Source: JALYGJ01 sp963781705 (GTDB lineage Bacteria > Chloroflexota > Limnocylindria > Limnocylindrales > CSP1-4). From it: a stretch of 64,000 bases of DNA. Within the stretch, counting starts at the first letter, position 1; each line of letters starts with the position of its first letter. Positions 10,396 through 17,696 of this stretch are shown here, piece after piece. The position numbers and the translations under genes were made by a program. The notes beneath the pieces are model-generated. The model saw only the letters and a program-made list of their open reading frames with translations, did no database searches and was not told the DNA's origin. The stretch spans positions 1 to 64,000 of the forward strand of contig CAWAGP010000002.1 of the NCBI GenBank assembly GCA_963781705.1, written 5' to 3'.

Positions 10396-11632
10396 CCGCG
10401 ATCGGCCCGGCCGGGATGGTCCGCGCCGAGATCAGAACCGCAAGGGCAGCGGCCGCCCGCCAGGCAGACGTGAGTGGCAGGAAAGGCCGCGCCGCGACGC
10501 TCAGCCGCCGACGGAGGGCCAGCCGCGCCACGAGGGCCAGCCGCGGCGTGACGGCCAAGCGCGTGCGGGGAACCAGCAGCGGCCGGCGGGCAATCGTCCG
10601 CTCCCCGGCGACCGGCCGCGTTTCGAGGGCCGGCCGCGCTTAGAGGACCGTCCGCGTGGAGACGGCCGCCCGCCGTTCGATCGCCGGTCGCGGCCACTGG
10701 GCCGGCCGGTACCTTACCGATCACCCGCGTTGACGCGCGCCGCCCGGCCAGCCGATGGACAGCTGGTGGGCGAGGGAGCGGAGTTGATCGCCGGGCGGCG
10801 GCCGGTTGAGGAAGCCTTTGCGGCAAAGCGCCCGGCTGTGCGCCTGCTCGTAGTGCCAGAGCGACGGGCCGCACTCGATGCCCTGGTTATCCACGCCACG
10901 ACCCTGCGCATTCCGGTGATGGAGGTGGAGGGCGGCACGCTGACCGCGCTGGCCGGCTTCGATGGCCATCAGGGCGTCGCGTTGGTGGTCGAGCCACGGC
11001 CGCCCGCCTCTCTCGACGACATCCTGGCGGCGGCGCTTCAGCGCGGCGAATCCCTCTTCGTGCTGGTGCTCGACTCGCTCGAAGATCCCCAGAACTTTGG
11101 CACTCTGCTGCGCAGCGCGGAGGCGTGCGGGGTTCACGGCGTGATCTATCCGACGCGGCGGTCGGCACCGCTCAGTCCCGCCGCCATCAAGGCCGCCGCG
11201 GGCGCAACCGAACACCTGTTGCTGGCTGCCGTCGAAGACCTGCCCGGCGCGCTGGCCGACCTGCACGGCCACGGCGTGCGCATCGTCGCCGCCGAGGAGG
11301 CGGCGGCCCTGGACTATGCCGAGGCGGATCTGCGGGGTCCTCTGGCGCTGGTGGTCGGCAGCGAGGGCAGGGGTATCTCGGCGCCCGTACGCCGGCGGCT
11401 CGACCTGTCGGTGCGCATCCCCATGCGCGGCCACATCGCCTCGCTGAACGCGGCGGTCGCCGGCTCGATCCTGTTGTTTGCCGGGGCGGCCCAGCGCCCG
11501 CGACCCGCACTCCGTCCCGCTGTGGTGACGGGTGAGCTCGATGGCGAGCCGTCGCCGAGCGCCATCGCGCCACCTGAGACGGACGCCGAAACCGTGGTCG
11601 AGCCGGACGAGGGGCTCGCCGGCGACGACTAG
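10388..11632 (+). CDS. rlmB: RlmB/TrmH-type 23S rRNA 2'-O-methyltransferase
   Basis: SPOUT-family RNA methyltransferase, probably acting on 23S rRNA. The GTG start overlaps the end of cysS by 8 bases; upstream sequence in this frame is only the shadow of cysS. Residues 1-~115 are an unusual Arg/Pro/Gly/Asp-rich low-complexity region. A SpoU substrate-binding domain (IAGRRPVEEAF) and the catalytic SPOUT domain follow, with motif 1 LEDPQNFGTLLRSAEA, motif 2 LVVGSEGRGIS and motif 3 IPMRGHIASLNAAVA. A short acidic tail ends the 414-residue protein. The cysS-rlmB pair supports the rRNA target, but a tRNA target cannot be excluded. Its TAG stop lies within the CTAG target of the adjacent IS element. 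Confidence 0.87.
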   Translation: MADRDRPGRDGPRRDQNRKGSGRPPGRREWQERPRRDAQPPTEGQPRHEGQPRRDGQARAGNQQRPAGNRPLPGDRPRFEGRPRLEDRPRGDGRPPFDRRSRPLGRPVPYRSPALTRAARPADGQLVGEGAELIAGRRPVEEAFAAKRPAVRLLVVPERRAALDALVIHATTLRIPVMEVEGGTLTALAGFDGHQGVALVVEPRPPASLDDILAAALQRGESLFVLVLDSLEDPQNFGTLLRSAEACGVHGVIYPTRRSAPLSPAAIKAAAGATEHLLLAAVEDLPGALADLHGHGVRIVAAEEAAALDYAEADLRGPLALVVGSEGRGISAPVRRRLDLSVRIPMRGHIASLNAAVAGSILLFAGAAQRPRPALRPAVVTGELDGEPSPSAIAPPETDAETVVEPDEGLAGDD

Positions 11633-11633
11633 G
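11629..11633. repeat. Target-site duplication, left copy (CTAGG)
   Basis: CTAGG directly abuts the left IS end. It contains the rlmB stop TAG on the plus strand and the transposase stop TAG on the minus strand. Confidence 0.75.
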
Positions 11634-12579
11634 TGTGATTCCCGCGGACGTTGTTGACACCGGTCGCGTAGGGCGTTGAGCCAAGGAGCGCCGTGTGCGG
11701 GCGCTCGTGATTGTAGAAGTGGAGCCACTCTGGCAAGGCCGCCAGGCGCTCTGAGTTGGACCGATACGGGCGACCGTAGGCCCACTCGTTGATGAGCGTC
11801 TTGATGAAGCGCTCGGCCTTGCCGTTGGTCTGCGGCCGGTAGGGCCGGGTGCGCTTGTGGCGGATGGCGTGGCGCTCGAGGGCGGCGGCGTAGGCCAGGC
11901 TGCGGTAGTTCGAGCCGTTGTCGGTCAGCACCCGCTCGATGTGGATGCCGCGAGCCGCGAACCAGGCGAGCGCCTCTTCGAGCGCGTGGACGGTGGCCGC
12001 CGGCCGCTCGTCAGGCACGACCACGACATGCGCCAGGCGGCTGGCGTCGTCGACGAAGACCTCCAGGTGATCGTAGCCGTCGCCGCGGTGGCGCCGGTCT
12101 GATCGTTCACGACCGAGCACCCGATGGCCGCCACCGTCGGGCACGCGGCCGAGCTTCTTGTGGTCCTCGTGCAGGAGGGCGCCCGGATGGCAGGCCACAT
12201 AGCGCACCGGCGCGCCGGTCACCCGGTCGGCATCCGCCAGGCGACTGACGCCGTGCCGGCGGAGGACGGCGTAGCAGGTCGAGCGCGGCCGGCCGGTCAG
12301 ATAGGCGAGACGGTGAGGTCCGTAGCGGCTGGCCTGGCGGGCAGCCAGAATCGCCGCTTCAGCGCGCTCATCTAGCCTGCGTGGCGAGAGCTTCGGCCGG
12401 GAGCTGCGATCGACGAGCCCGGTCACTCCCTCGCTCCGGTAGCGACGCAACCACTTGGTCGCCGTGGTGCGGCTGATGCCCTGCGCCTCGGCCGCTTTGG
12501 CGATGGTGTAGCCGGCCGCGATGCGGGCGACCAACAGCTGCCGGCCGGCGACTGTCAGCTTGGCTTTAGCATGGCCCAC
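11629..12579 (-). CDS. IS481-family transposase
   Basis: DDE transposase with an N-terminal helix-turn-helix (KAAEAQGISRTTATKWLRRY) and an rve integrase core. The catalytic triad is intact: D139 in HEDHKKLGRV, D220 in VLTDNGSNY and E256 in TNGKAERF, giving the D-35-E spacing. I choose the GTG at 12579 (protein begins V-GHAKAKLTVAGRQLL) because AGGAGG stands six bases before it and the family begins MGHA; an in-frame ATG 13 codons further out lacks support. The reading frame runs past the IS end and uses the TAG of the target-site CTAG as its stop. 316 residues, full length, likely functional. Confidence 0.93.
   Translation of the reverse strand: MGHAKAKLTVAGRQLLVARIAAGYTIAKAAEAQGISRTTATKWLRRYRSEGVTGLVDRSSRPKLSPRRLDERAEAAILAARQASRYGPHRLAYLTGRPRSTCYAVLRRHGVSRLADADRVTGAPVRYVACHPGALLHEDHKKLGRVPDGGGHRVLGRERSDRRHRGDGYDHLEVFVDDASRLAHVVVVPDERPAATVHALEEALAWFAARGIHIERVLTDNGSNYRSLAYAAALERHAIRHKRTRPYRPQTNGKAERFIKTLINEWAYGRPYRSNSERLAALPEWLHFYNHERPHTALLGSTPYATGVNNVRGNHT
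11634..11659 (+). repeat. IS481 left terminal inverted repeat
   Basis: Begins TGTGATTCCC and ends ACGTTGTTGACA. It matches the reverse complement of 12639-12664 at 20 of 26 positions. Confidence 0.85.
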
Positions 12580-12638
12580 GAGAGCCTCCTGTCCGTGCGG
12601 GCTTCTAACACCCCACACGGTGCAGCGAGGCTCTCAGA

Positions 12639-12664
12639 TGTCAACAACGTGTCTGGGTACCACA
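12639..12664 (-). repeat. IS481 right terminal inverted repeat
   Basis: Read on the minus strand it begins TGTGGTACCC and ends ACGTTGTTGACA, partner of the left repeat. Confidence 0.85.
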
Positions 12665-12665
12665 G

Positions 12666-12670
12666 CTAGG
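12666..12670. repeat. Target-site duplication, right copy (CTAGG)
   Basis: CTAGG one base beyond the right IS end; with the flanking base the six-base sites are ACTAGG (left) and GCTAGG (right). Confidence 0.7.
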
Positions 12671-12692
12671 CGTTTCAGACCGCGGCCACTGG

Positions 12693-12724
12693 CGCGAGCT
12701 CGGCGTCTCGCCCGACGAGTCGCG
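12693..12724. terminator. Possible hairpin between convergent rlmB/IS and the secreted-protein gene
   Basis: CGCGA and TCGCG close an imperfect stem that also contains CTCG/CGAG and GCG/CGC pairings. No T-run on either strand. Before the IS insertion it would have lain between rlmB and the convergent gene. Confidence 0.25.
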
Positions 12725-12739
12725 TCCCCGGCGTCCTCT

Positions 12740-13534
12740 TCAGCCGATCAGGATCGCGATGATCGATAGCGGCGTGCAGCTGATCGTGTCGCCCGTCGTC
12801 TTGTCGATGACGTGCAACGAGCGGAGGTGGCTGAGCTGGCGCCGAGACAGGCTGATGTTGCGCGAGAGGAAGTCGCTGTGGAGCGCGTCGACGAAGCCGA
12901 AGGCGCGGTGCCCCGCGATCGGCTTGCCGCACGCCGCGCTCGACCCGACGAAGCGATAGGTATCGCCATTGCCCAGGCCTTCCATCGCGAGCGAGATGCG
13001 GCTGGCGCCACCGCCGACGAACTCGAGCGACTCGATGGCCACCTCGTTGCCGCTTGACTTCAGGCCGTATGCGCCATCCGTGCCACGGCGGTTGGGCGCA
13101 GTGACGGTCACCTGGAGCGGCACACAGGTGACCTGCGCGCTGTTCGTGTCCCTGATCCGCGCCGAAAGGACCTGGTACCAGCGGCCGCCGTCGGCCCTCA
13201 CGACCTTGCTGCGGAAGAGTGTCCCCGAGCTGTCGGCGACGCCCAGGCCAACCTCGGCAACCCGCTGGCCGGCGCCGGTCGGCTCGGCGCAGCTCGACGT
13301 GCCAAAGGTGGCCCGGTAGCGGTCGCCCGCGTCGAGCTTGCCGGTGCCGATCGTCAGGCGAGCGCGCCGCGGGCCAACGTGGTCGACCACCAGCAGGCCG
13401 TCGAGGCCGGCATCCGCCAGGTTGCCGTAGACGCTGGTCGGAAATGCCTGCGCCGGTAGCCGGGCAGCGTTCGCCGGTGTGGCAAGCACGAACAGGGTCA
13501 GCGCGGACAACAGGCCGGTGAACAGGCGCAGCAT
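12740..13534 (-). CDS. Secreted protein with two repeats, function unknown
   Basis: I do not recognise the family. The first 23 residues form a classical signal peptide (hydrophobic core LLSALTLFVLA, cleavage after ANA). The mature part shows two similar domains, about residues 35-145 and 158-262. Each carries a long beta-rich stretch ending in a YRATFG/YRFVGS motif, a Cys-x-x-Pro-like element (SSCAEP and AACGKP) and a second cysteine near the domain end (VTCVP and ISCTP), so each repeat may hold one disulphide. GAGGAGG lies six to seven bases before the ATG. It is convergent with rlmB and the IS and is the only secreted hypothetical in the window. Possible roles: extracellular adhesion or matrix protein; this is a guess. 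Confidence 0.75.
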   Translation of the reverse strand: MLRLFTGLLSALTLFVLATPANAARLPAQAFPTSVYGNLADAGLDGLLVVDHVGPRRARLTIGTGKLDAGDRYRATFGTSSCAEPTGAGQRVAEVGLGVADSSGTLFRSKVVRADGGRWYQVLSARIRDTNSAQVTCVPLQVTVTAPNRRGTDGAYGLKSSGNEVAIESLEFVGGGASRISLAMEGLGNGDTYRFVGSSAACGKPIAGHRAFGFVDALHSDFLSRNISLSRRQLSHLRSLHVIDKTTGDTISCTPLSIIAILIG

Positions 13535-13615
13535 GGGTTCCTCCTCAGTTAGGCCTCATGCTCGCATCCCTGTCCATCCCGCGCCACACGGATCGCCGCG
13601 CGGCCAACCTTGCTG

Positions 13616-13621
13616 TATCCT
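13616..13621 (+). promoter_or_regulatory. Possible -10 box for the tRNA-tuf operon
   Basis: TATCCT 10 bases before the first tRNA-Thr, with no convincing -35 box. The spacing suits a tRNA operon with a very short leader. Confidence 0.3.
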
Positions 13622-13631
13622 TAGCCGTCGC

Positions 13632-13707
13632 GCCGCCGTAGCTCAATTGGTAGAGCAGCGGTTTTGTAAACCGCCGGTTCCGGGTTCGAGTCCCGTCGGC
13701 GGCTCCA
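13632..13707 (+). tRNA. trnT: tRNA-Thr (anticodon TGT)
   Basis: Seven-pair acceptor stem GCCGCCG/CGGCGGC, D-arm with TAGCTCAATTGGTAGAGCA, anticodon loop TTTGTAA, T-loop TTCGAGT and encoded CCA at 13705-13707. First of three tRNAs ahead of tuf. Confidence 0.97.
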
Positions 13708-13787
13708 CTATGAGGACAATCGAATAGACTGCGTGCGCCCGTCACCAAGGCGTGCCGGCCTGCCGGCAGCGCGGTCGACCGACTCGT

Positions 13788-13872
13788 GGGTAGGTTGAGC
13801 AGGTGGTGAGCTCCGCTGACTGTAGATCAGCCGTCTTCGACTGTGGGGGTTCGATTCCCTCCCTGCCCACCA
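13788..13872 (+). tRNA. trnY: tRNA-Tyr (anticodon GTA)
   Basis: Acceptor stem GGGTAGG/CCTGCCC with one G-T pair, anticodon stem GCTGA/TCAGC with loop CTGTAGA, and a class II variable arm (GTC-TTC-GAC), as expected for bacterial tRNA-Tyr. CCA is encoded. Confidence 0.96.
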
Positions 13873-13886
13873 TCGATAGCAAACGG

Positions 13887-13962
13887 GCCCACATAGCTCA
13901 GCTGGCAGAGCACTTCCTTGGTAAGGAAGAGGTCTTGGGTTCAAGTCCCAATGTGGGCTCCA
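13887..13962 (+). tRNA. trnT: tRNA-Thr (anticodon GGT)
   Basis: Acceptor stem GCCCACA/TGTGGGC, anticodon stem CTTCC/GGAAG with loop TTGGTAA, T-loop TTCAAGT, encoded CCA. It ends 50 bases before tuf, as thrT does before tufB in E. coli. Confidence 0.97.
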
Positions 13963-14012
13963 GCCGTCTGCCATCCCCAGTCAACCCAGAGGTATAGGAA
14001 CCGACCACGACC

Positions 14013-15209
14013 ATGGCCAAGAAGAAGTTCGAGCGCACCAAGCCGCACGTCAACATCGGCACCATCGGCCACATCGACCACGGCAAGACGACGCTCACCG
14101 CGGCGATCACCAAGTACCTCAGCCTGAAGGGCGGTTCCGAGTACCGCGCCTTCGACACCATCGACAACGCGCCCGAGGAGCGCGAGCGGGGCATCACCAT
14201 CGCCATCGCCCACGTCGAGTACGAGACCACGGCGCGCCACTACGCCCACGTCGACTGCCCGGGGCACGCCGACTACATCAAGAACATGATCACCGGCGCG
14301 GCGCAGATGGACGGCGCCATCCTGGTCGTCGCCGCGACCGACGGGCCGATGCCCCAGACGCGCGAGCACATCCTGCTCGCGCGCCAGGTCGAGGTGCCCT
14401 ACGTCGTCGTCTTCCTCAACAAGGTCGACATGGTCGACGATCCCGAGCTGCTCGAGCTGGTCGAGCTCGAGGTGCGCGAGCTGCTGTCCAAGTACAACTT
14501 CCCGGGCGACGAGGTGCCCGTCATCCGCGGCAGCGCGCTGAAGGCGCTCGAGGCGCCGGCCGACCCGGCCGATCCCGCCTACGCCTGCATCCAGGAGCTG
14601 ATGGACGCGGTCGACTCGTACATCCCGACCCCCGAGCGGGCGGTCGACAAGCCGTTCCTGATGCCGATCGAGGACGTCTTCGGCATCAAGGGCCGTGGCA
14701 CGGTCGCCACCGGGCGCGTCGAGCGCGGCATCGTCAAGGTCGGCGACGAGGTCGAGATCGTCGGCGTCAAGGACACGCGCAAGGTCGTGGTGACCGGCGT
14801 CGAGATGTTCAAGAAGCTGCTCGACGAGGGTCGCGCGGGCGACAACATCGGTTGCCTGCTGCGCGGCATCGAGCGCGACGAGATCGAGCGTGGCCAGGTG
14901 CTCGCCAAGTCGGCCAGCATCACCCCGCACACCAAGTTCCTGGCGCGCGTGTACGTGCTGACCAAGGAGGAGGGCGGCCGCCACACGCCGTTCTACAACG
15001 GCTATCGGCCGCAGTTCTACCTGCGCACCACCGACGTCACCGGCGCCATCGGCCTGACCGGCGGGGCGGAGATGATCATGCCCGGCGACAACGTCGACAT
15101 GACCGTCGAGCTGATCACCCCGATCGGCCTCGAGACCGGCCAGCGCTTCGCCATCCGCGAGGGTGGCCACACCGTCGGTGCCGGCGCCATCACCGAGATC
15201 TACCACTAG
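14013..15209 (+). CDS. tuf: Elongation factor Tu, copy 1
   Basis: GTPase that delivers aminoacyl-tRNA to the ribosome. G-motifs: GHIDHGKT (residues 19-26), the effector ERGITI, DCPGH and NKVD. 398 residues in three domains, ending GAGAITEIYH. The protein is identical to the copy at 31072, and the DNA also appears identical, continuing 30 bases past the stop into rpmG. This copy sits in the ancestral tRNA-tuf-rpmG-tRNA-Trp-secE-nusG arrangement. Confidence 0.98.
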   Translation: MAKKKFERTKPHVNIGTIGHIDHGKTTLTAAITKYLSLKGGSEYRAFDTIDNAPEERERGITIAIAHVEYETTARHYAHVDCPGHADYIKNMITGAAQMDGAILVVAATDGPMPQTREHILLARQVEVPYVVVFLNKVDMVDDPELLELVELEVRELLSKYNFPGDEVPVIRGSALKALEAPADPADPAYACIQELMDAVDSYIPTPERAVDKPFLMPIEDVFGIKGRGTVATGRVERGIVKVGDEVEIVGVKDTRKVVVTGVEMFKKLLDEGRAGDNIGCLLRGIERDEIERGQVLAKSASITPHTKFLARVYVLTKEEGGRHTPFYNGYRPQFYLRTTDVTGAIGLTGGAEMIMPGDNVDMTVELITPIGLETGQRFAIREGGHTVGAGAITEIYH

Positions 15210-15239
15210 GTCGCGGGGGAGAGGAAAGACAGATGGCCA
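14013..15239 (+). repeat. Identical 1227-base duplication, copy 1 (tuf plus 3' spacer)
   Basis: Matches 31072-32298. The identity starts exactly at the tuf ATG and ends seven bases into the next gene (ATGGCCA), carrying the same ribosome-binding site to rpmG here and to rpsJ there. Confidence 0.92.
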
Positions 15240-15400
15240 AGGCAGCCGAGAATCGGCCCGTCATACAACTGGCGTGCACCGAGTGCAAGGAGCGCACGTA
15301 CAGCACCACCAAGAACAAGAAGAACGACCCCAACCGGATTGAGCTGCGTAAGTACTGTCCGCGTTGTCACAAGCACACGCTCCACCGTGAGGCAAAATAG
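15233..15400 (+). CDS. rpmG: 50S ribosomal protein L33, zinc type
   Basis: 55 residues with two CxxC pairs (C15/C18 and C42/C45), the zinc-binding form of L33. Its ribosome-binding region GAGAGGA and first two codons belong to the DNA segment shared with the second tuf copy. It lies between tuf and tRNA-Trp, the order seen across many phyla. Confidence 0.95.
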   Translation: MAKAAENRPVIQLACTECKERTYSTTKNKKNDPNRIELRKYCPRCHKHTLHREAK

Positions 15401-15417
15401 GCTTGCCCATGCGGCAT

Positions 15418-15493
15418 AGGCGCGTAGCTCAATTGGTAGAGCACCGGTCTCCAAAACCGGCGGTTGCAGGTTCGAGTCCTGTCGCGCCTGCCA
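15418..15493 (+). tRNA. trnW: tRNA-Trp (anticodon CCA)
   Basis: Acceptor AGGCGCG/CGCGCCT, D-arm TAGCTCAATTGGTAGAGCA, anticodon loop CTCCAAA, T-loop TTCGAGT, discriminator G and encoded CCA. Located between rpmG and secE, a widely conserved position. Confidence 0.97.
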
Positions 15494-15520
15494 GTCCCAT
15501 CGCCCAGAGGTAGTGAACTC

Positions 15521-15706
15521 GTGACTCGTATCCGGCGCTTCATCGAGGAAGCCTGGTCAGAACTGAAGAAGGTGACCTGGCCCACGCCAGAGCAGACGCG
15601 CAACCTGACCGTGCTGGTCTTCGTGATCAGCGCCGCCGTCGGCGCGTACATCGCCGTGTTCGACGCCATCTTCACCTTCGTCATCTCGCACATCGAGACG
15701 TTCTGA
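15521..15706 (+). CDS. secE: Preprotein translocase subunit SecE
   Basis: Single-span component of the SecYEG channel. 61 residues: an amphipathic helix with the family hallmark ELKKVTWPT and one membrane helix (LVFVISAAVGAYIAVFDAIF). GTG start with AGAGG ten bases upstream; the same frame continues back into tRNA-Trp, so the earlier start is not real. Its TGA overlaps the nusG ATG by one base. Confidence 0.95.
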   Translation: MTRIRRFIEEAWSELKKVTWPTPEQTRNLTVLVFVISAAVGAYIAVFDAIFTFVISHIETF

Positions 15707-16278
15707 TGGCAGAGGCGGAGGCGCCCGTTCGCGCGCCAGAGAAGCGCTGGTACGTGATCCACACGTACTCGGGCTACGAGAAGAAGGTCAAGACCAACCT
15801 CGAACACCGCATCGAGTCGATGGGTATGGAGGACAAGATCTTCCAGGTGCTGGTGCCCGAAGAGGACGAGATCGAGATCCGCGGTGGCCAGCGCGTCACG
15901 GTCCAGAAGAAGGTGTACCCCGGCTATGTGCTGGTGGAGATGATCCTCGACCCTGACTCGTGGTTCGTGGTGCGCAACACACCCGGCGTGACCAGCTTCG
16001 TTGGCGGCGGCAACATCCCCGGCTCGCGCAATGAGCCGGTGCCGCTCGAGGAGCACGAGGTCAAGCAGATCCTGCGCCAGATGGGTGTCGAGACGCCCAA
16101 GTACCGGGTGGCCTTCCAGAAAGGCCAGAGCGTGCGCGTCACCGACGGCCCCTTCGCCGAGTTCATCGGCACGGTCGACGAGGTCAACCCAGAACGTAAC
16201 AAGCTCAAGGTGCTGGTCAGCATCTTCGGCCGCGAGACGCCGGTCGAACTCGATTTCCTGCAGGTGGAGAAGCTGTAA
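15706..16278 (+). CDS. nusG: Transcription termination/antitermination factor NusG
   Basis: 190 residues: NGN domain (RWYVIHTYSGYEKKVKTNL) and C-terminal KOW domain (GQSVRVTDGPFAEFIGTVDEV). Links RNA polymerase to Rho or to the ribosome. Directly coupled to secE through TGATG and followed three bases later by rplK. Confidence 0.97.
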   Translation: MAEAEAPVRAPEKRWYVIHTYSGYEKKVKTNLEHRIESMGMEDKIFQVLVPEEDEIEIRGGQRVTVQKKVYPGYVLVEMILDPDSWFVVRNTPGVTSFVGGGNIPGSRNEPVPLEEHEVKQILRQMGVETPKYRVAFQKGQSVRVTDGPFAEFIGTVDEVNPERNKLKVLVSIFGRETPVELDFLQVEKL

Positions 16279-16281
16279 ACC

Positions 16282-16707
16282 GTGGCCAAGAAGATTCGCA
16301 TCGTGCTCACCCTGCAGTTGCCCGCCGGCAAAGCCACGCCCGCGCCGCCGGTCGGCACCGCGCTCGGGCCGCACGGCATCAACATCGTCGAGTTCTGCAA
16401 GAGCTACAACGAGAAGACGGCGGCGCAGAGCGGCCAGATCATTCCGGCACAGATCACCGTCTACGAGGACCGCAGCTTCAGTTTCGTGCTCAAGACGCCG
16501 CCGGCCGCAGACCTGCTGCGCAAGGCGGCGGGGATCGAGAAGGGCGCCGCGACGGCCGGTCGCGAGGGCGTCGGCACAGTCACCAAGCGCCAGGTCCGCG
16601 AGATTGCCGAGACGAAGATGGCGGACCTCAATGCAGTCGACATCGAAGGCGCCGCGAAGATCATCGAGGGCACAGCGCGCTCGATGGGCATCGAGGTCGT
16701 CGGCTGA
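16282..16707 (+). CDS. rplK: 50S ribosomal protein L11
   Basis: 141 residues, family length. The N-terminal domain has PPVGTALGPHGINI, and the C-terminal rRNA-binding domain runs to GTARSMGIEVVG. Part of the GTPase-associated centre. GTG start three bases after nusG. Confidence 0.97.
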   Translation: MAKKIRIVLTLQLPAGKATPAPPVGTALGPHGINIVEFCKSYNEKTAAQSGQIIPAQITVYEDRSFSFVLKTPPAADLLRKAAGIEKGAATAGREGVGTVTKRQVREIAETKMADLNAVDIEGAAKIIEGTARSMGIEVVG

Positions 16708-16730
16708 CGCACACCCCGCGATAGAGGGGA

Positions 16731-16744
16731 GGCCCGTCCGGGCC
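16731..16744 (+). promoter_or_regulatory. Small hairpin between rplK and rplA
   Basis: GGCCC-GTCC-GGGCC just upstream of the rplA ribosome-binding site AAAGGAG. It may influence rplA translation; I cannot match it to a known L1-binding site. Confidence 0.25.
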
Positions 16745-16766
16745 GCCAGCAAAGGAGAACATCGGG

Positions 16767-17474
16767 ATGTCCGGTCGAGGCAAGAAGTACGAACAGGCGG
16801 CGGCGCTCGTCGAGCGCGGCCGCGCCTATGAACCCGAACAGGCGATGGACCTGCTCAAGCAGACCAGCTTTGTCGGTTTCGACGCATCGGCCGAGGCGCA
16901 TATCCGTCTGGGCGTCGACCCGCGCCACGCCGACCAGATGGTGCGCGGCACGGTCGTCCTTCCCCACGGCACCGGCAAGAAGATCCGGGTGCTGGTGTTC
17001 GCCCAGGGCGAGAAGGCGCAGGAAGCGCTGCGTTCCGGCGCCGACGAGGTCGGTGGCGAGGACCTGGTCAAGCGCATCGAGTCGGGCTGGCTGGAGTTCG
17101 ATGTCGCGCTGGCAACGCCGGACATGATGGGCATGGTCGGCAAGCTCGGGCGCATCCTGGGCCGGCGCGGGCTGATGCCCAACCCCAAGTCGGGCACCAT
17201 CACCTTCGACCTCGAGCGCGCGATCAAGGAGGTTAAGGCAGGCCGCGTCGAGTTCAAGGTCGACAAGGCCGGTATCATCCACACCCCCTTCGGCAAGGCG
17301 AGCTTCGAGCCTGATCAGCTGAAGGAGAATCTGGCCATGCTGGTGGACGCGATCAATCGCGCCCGTCCGGCAGCGGCCAAGGGCCAGTATTTCAAGAGCC
17401 TGACGGTGGCATCCACGATGGGCCCGGGCATCCGGGTCGACGTGCCGGCGGTTCTCGCCGCGGCTGCCGCCTAG
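16767..17474 (+). CDS. rplA: 50S ribosomal protein L1
   Basis: 235 residues with the family signature around GRILGRRGLMPNPKSGT. Forms the L1 stalk at the E site and in many bacteria represses its own operon. ATG start with AAAGGAG upstream. Confidence 0.97.
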   Translation: MSGRGKKYEQAAALVERGRAYEPEQAMDLLKQTSFVGFDASAEAHIRLGVDPRHADQMVRGTVVLPHGTGKKIRVLVFAQGEKAQEALRSGADEVGGEDLVKRIESGWLEFDVALATPDMMGMVGKLGRILGRRGLMPNPKSGTITFDLERAIKEVKAGRVEFKVDKAGIIHTPFGKASFEPDQLKENLAMLVDAINRARPAAAKGQYFKSLTVASTMGPGIRVDVPAVLAAAAA

Positions 17475-17487
17475 CTCACCAAAAGAA

Positions 17488-17590
17488 CACAGTTCCGCCG
17501 CAGACAGCGCTGCGTCCCCTCGGGGACTCAATTCGCCGGAGCCACCATCGTGGGTGGGCCGGCGGGCACGCCGAGGCAAGGGGACTAACG
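17488..17590 (+). ncRNA. Ribosomal protein L10 leader
   Basis: The rplA-rplJ gap is 222 bases and holds elements typical of the L10 leader RNA: CCGCCGCAGACAGC near the 5' side and CACGCCGAGGCA on the 3' side, joined by hairpins. L10(L12)4 binds such leaders to repress rplJL. A further perfect hairpin, CGCTGC-AGTC-GCAGCG, lies at 17612-17627. Boundaries are approximate. Confidence 0.75.
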
Positions 17591-17696
17591 TCGGGGCCCT
17601 CCGCCCTCTGACGCTGCAGTCGCAGCGCCGCGACGCCCTCGCGCGGAACCAAGCGAGGACGTCCGGTGCGCCGGGCGTCGGAGGAAAGGAGGCAGC

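Larger units (their letters stand above)
11634..12664 (-). mobile_element. IS481-family insertion sequence, complete
   Basis: 1031-base element bounded by imperfect 26-base inverted repeats that match at 20 positions, sharing TGTG at the tips and ACGTTGTTGACA at the inner ends. It carries one intact DDE transposase on the minus strand. CTAGG flanks it on both sides (11629-11633 and 12666-12670), consistent with the known IS481 preference for NCTAGN targets. The tip-to-target distance differs by one base between the ends. The element lies between rlmB and a convergent gene and interrupts neither. Confidence 0.9.
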
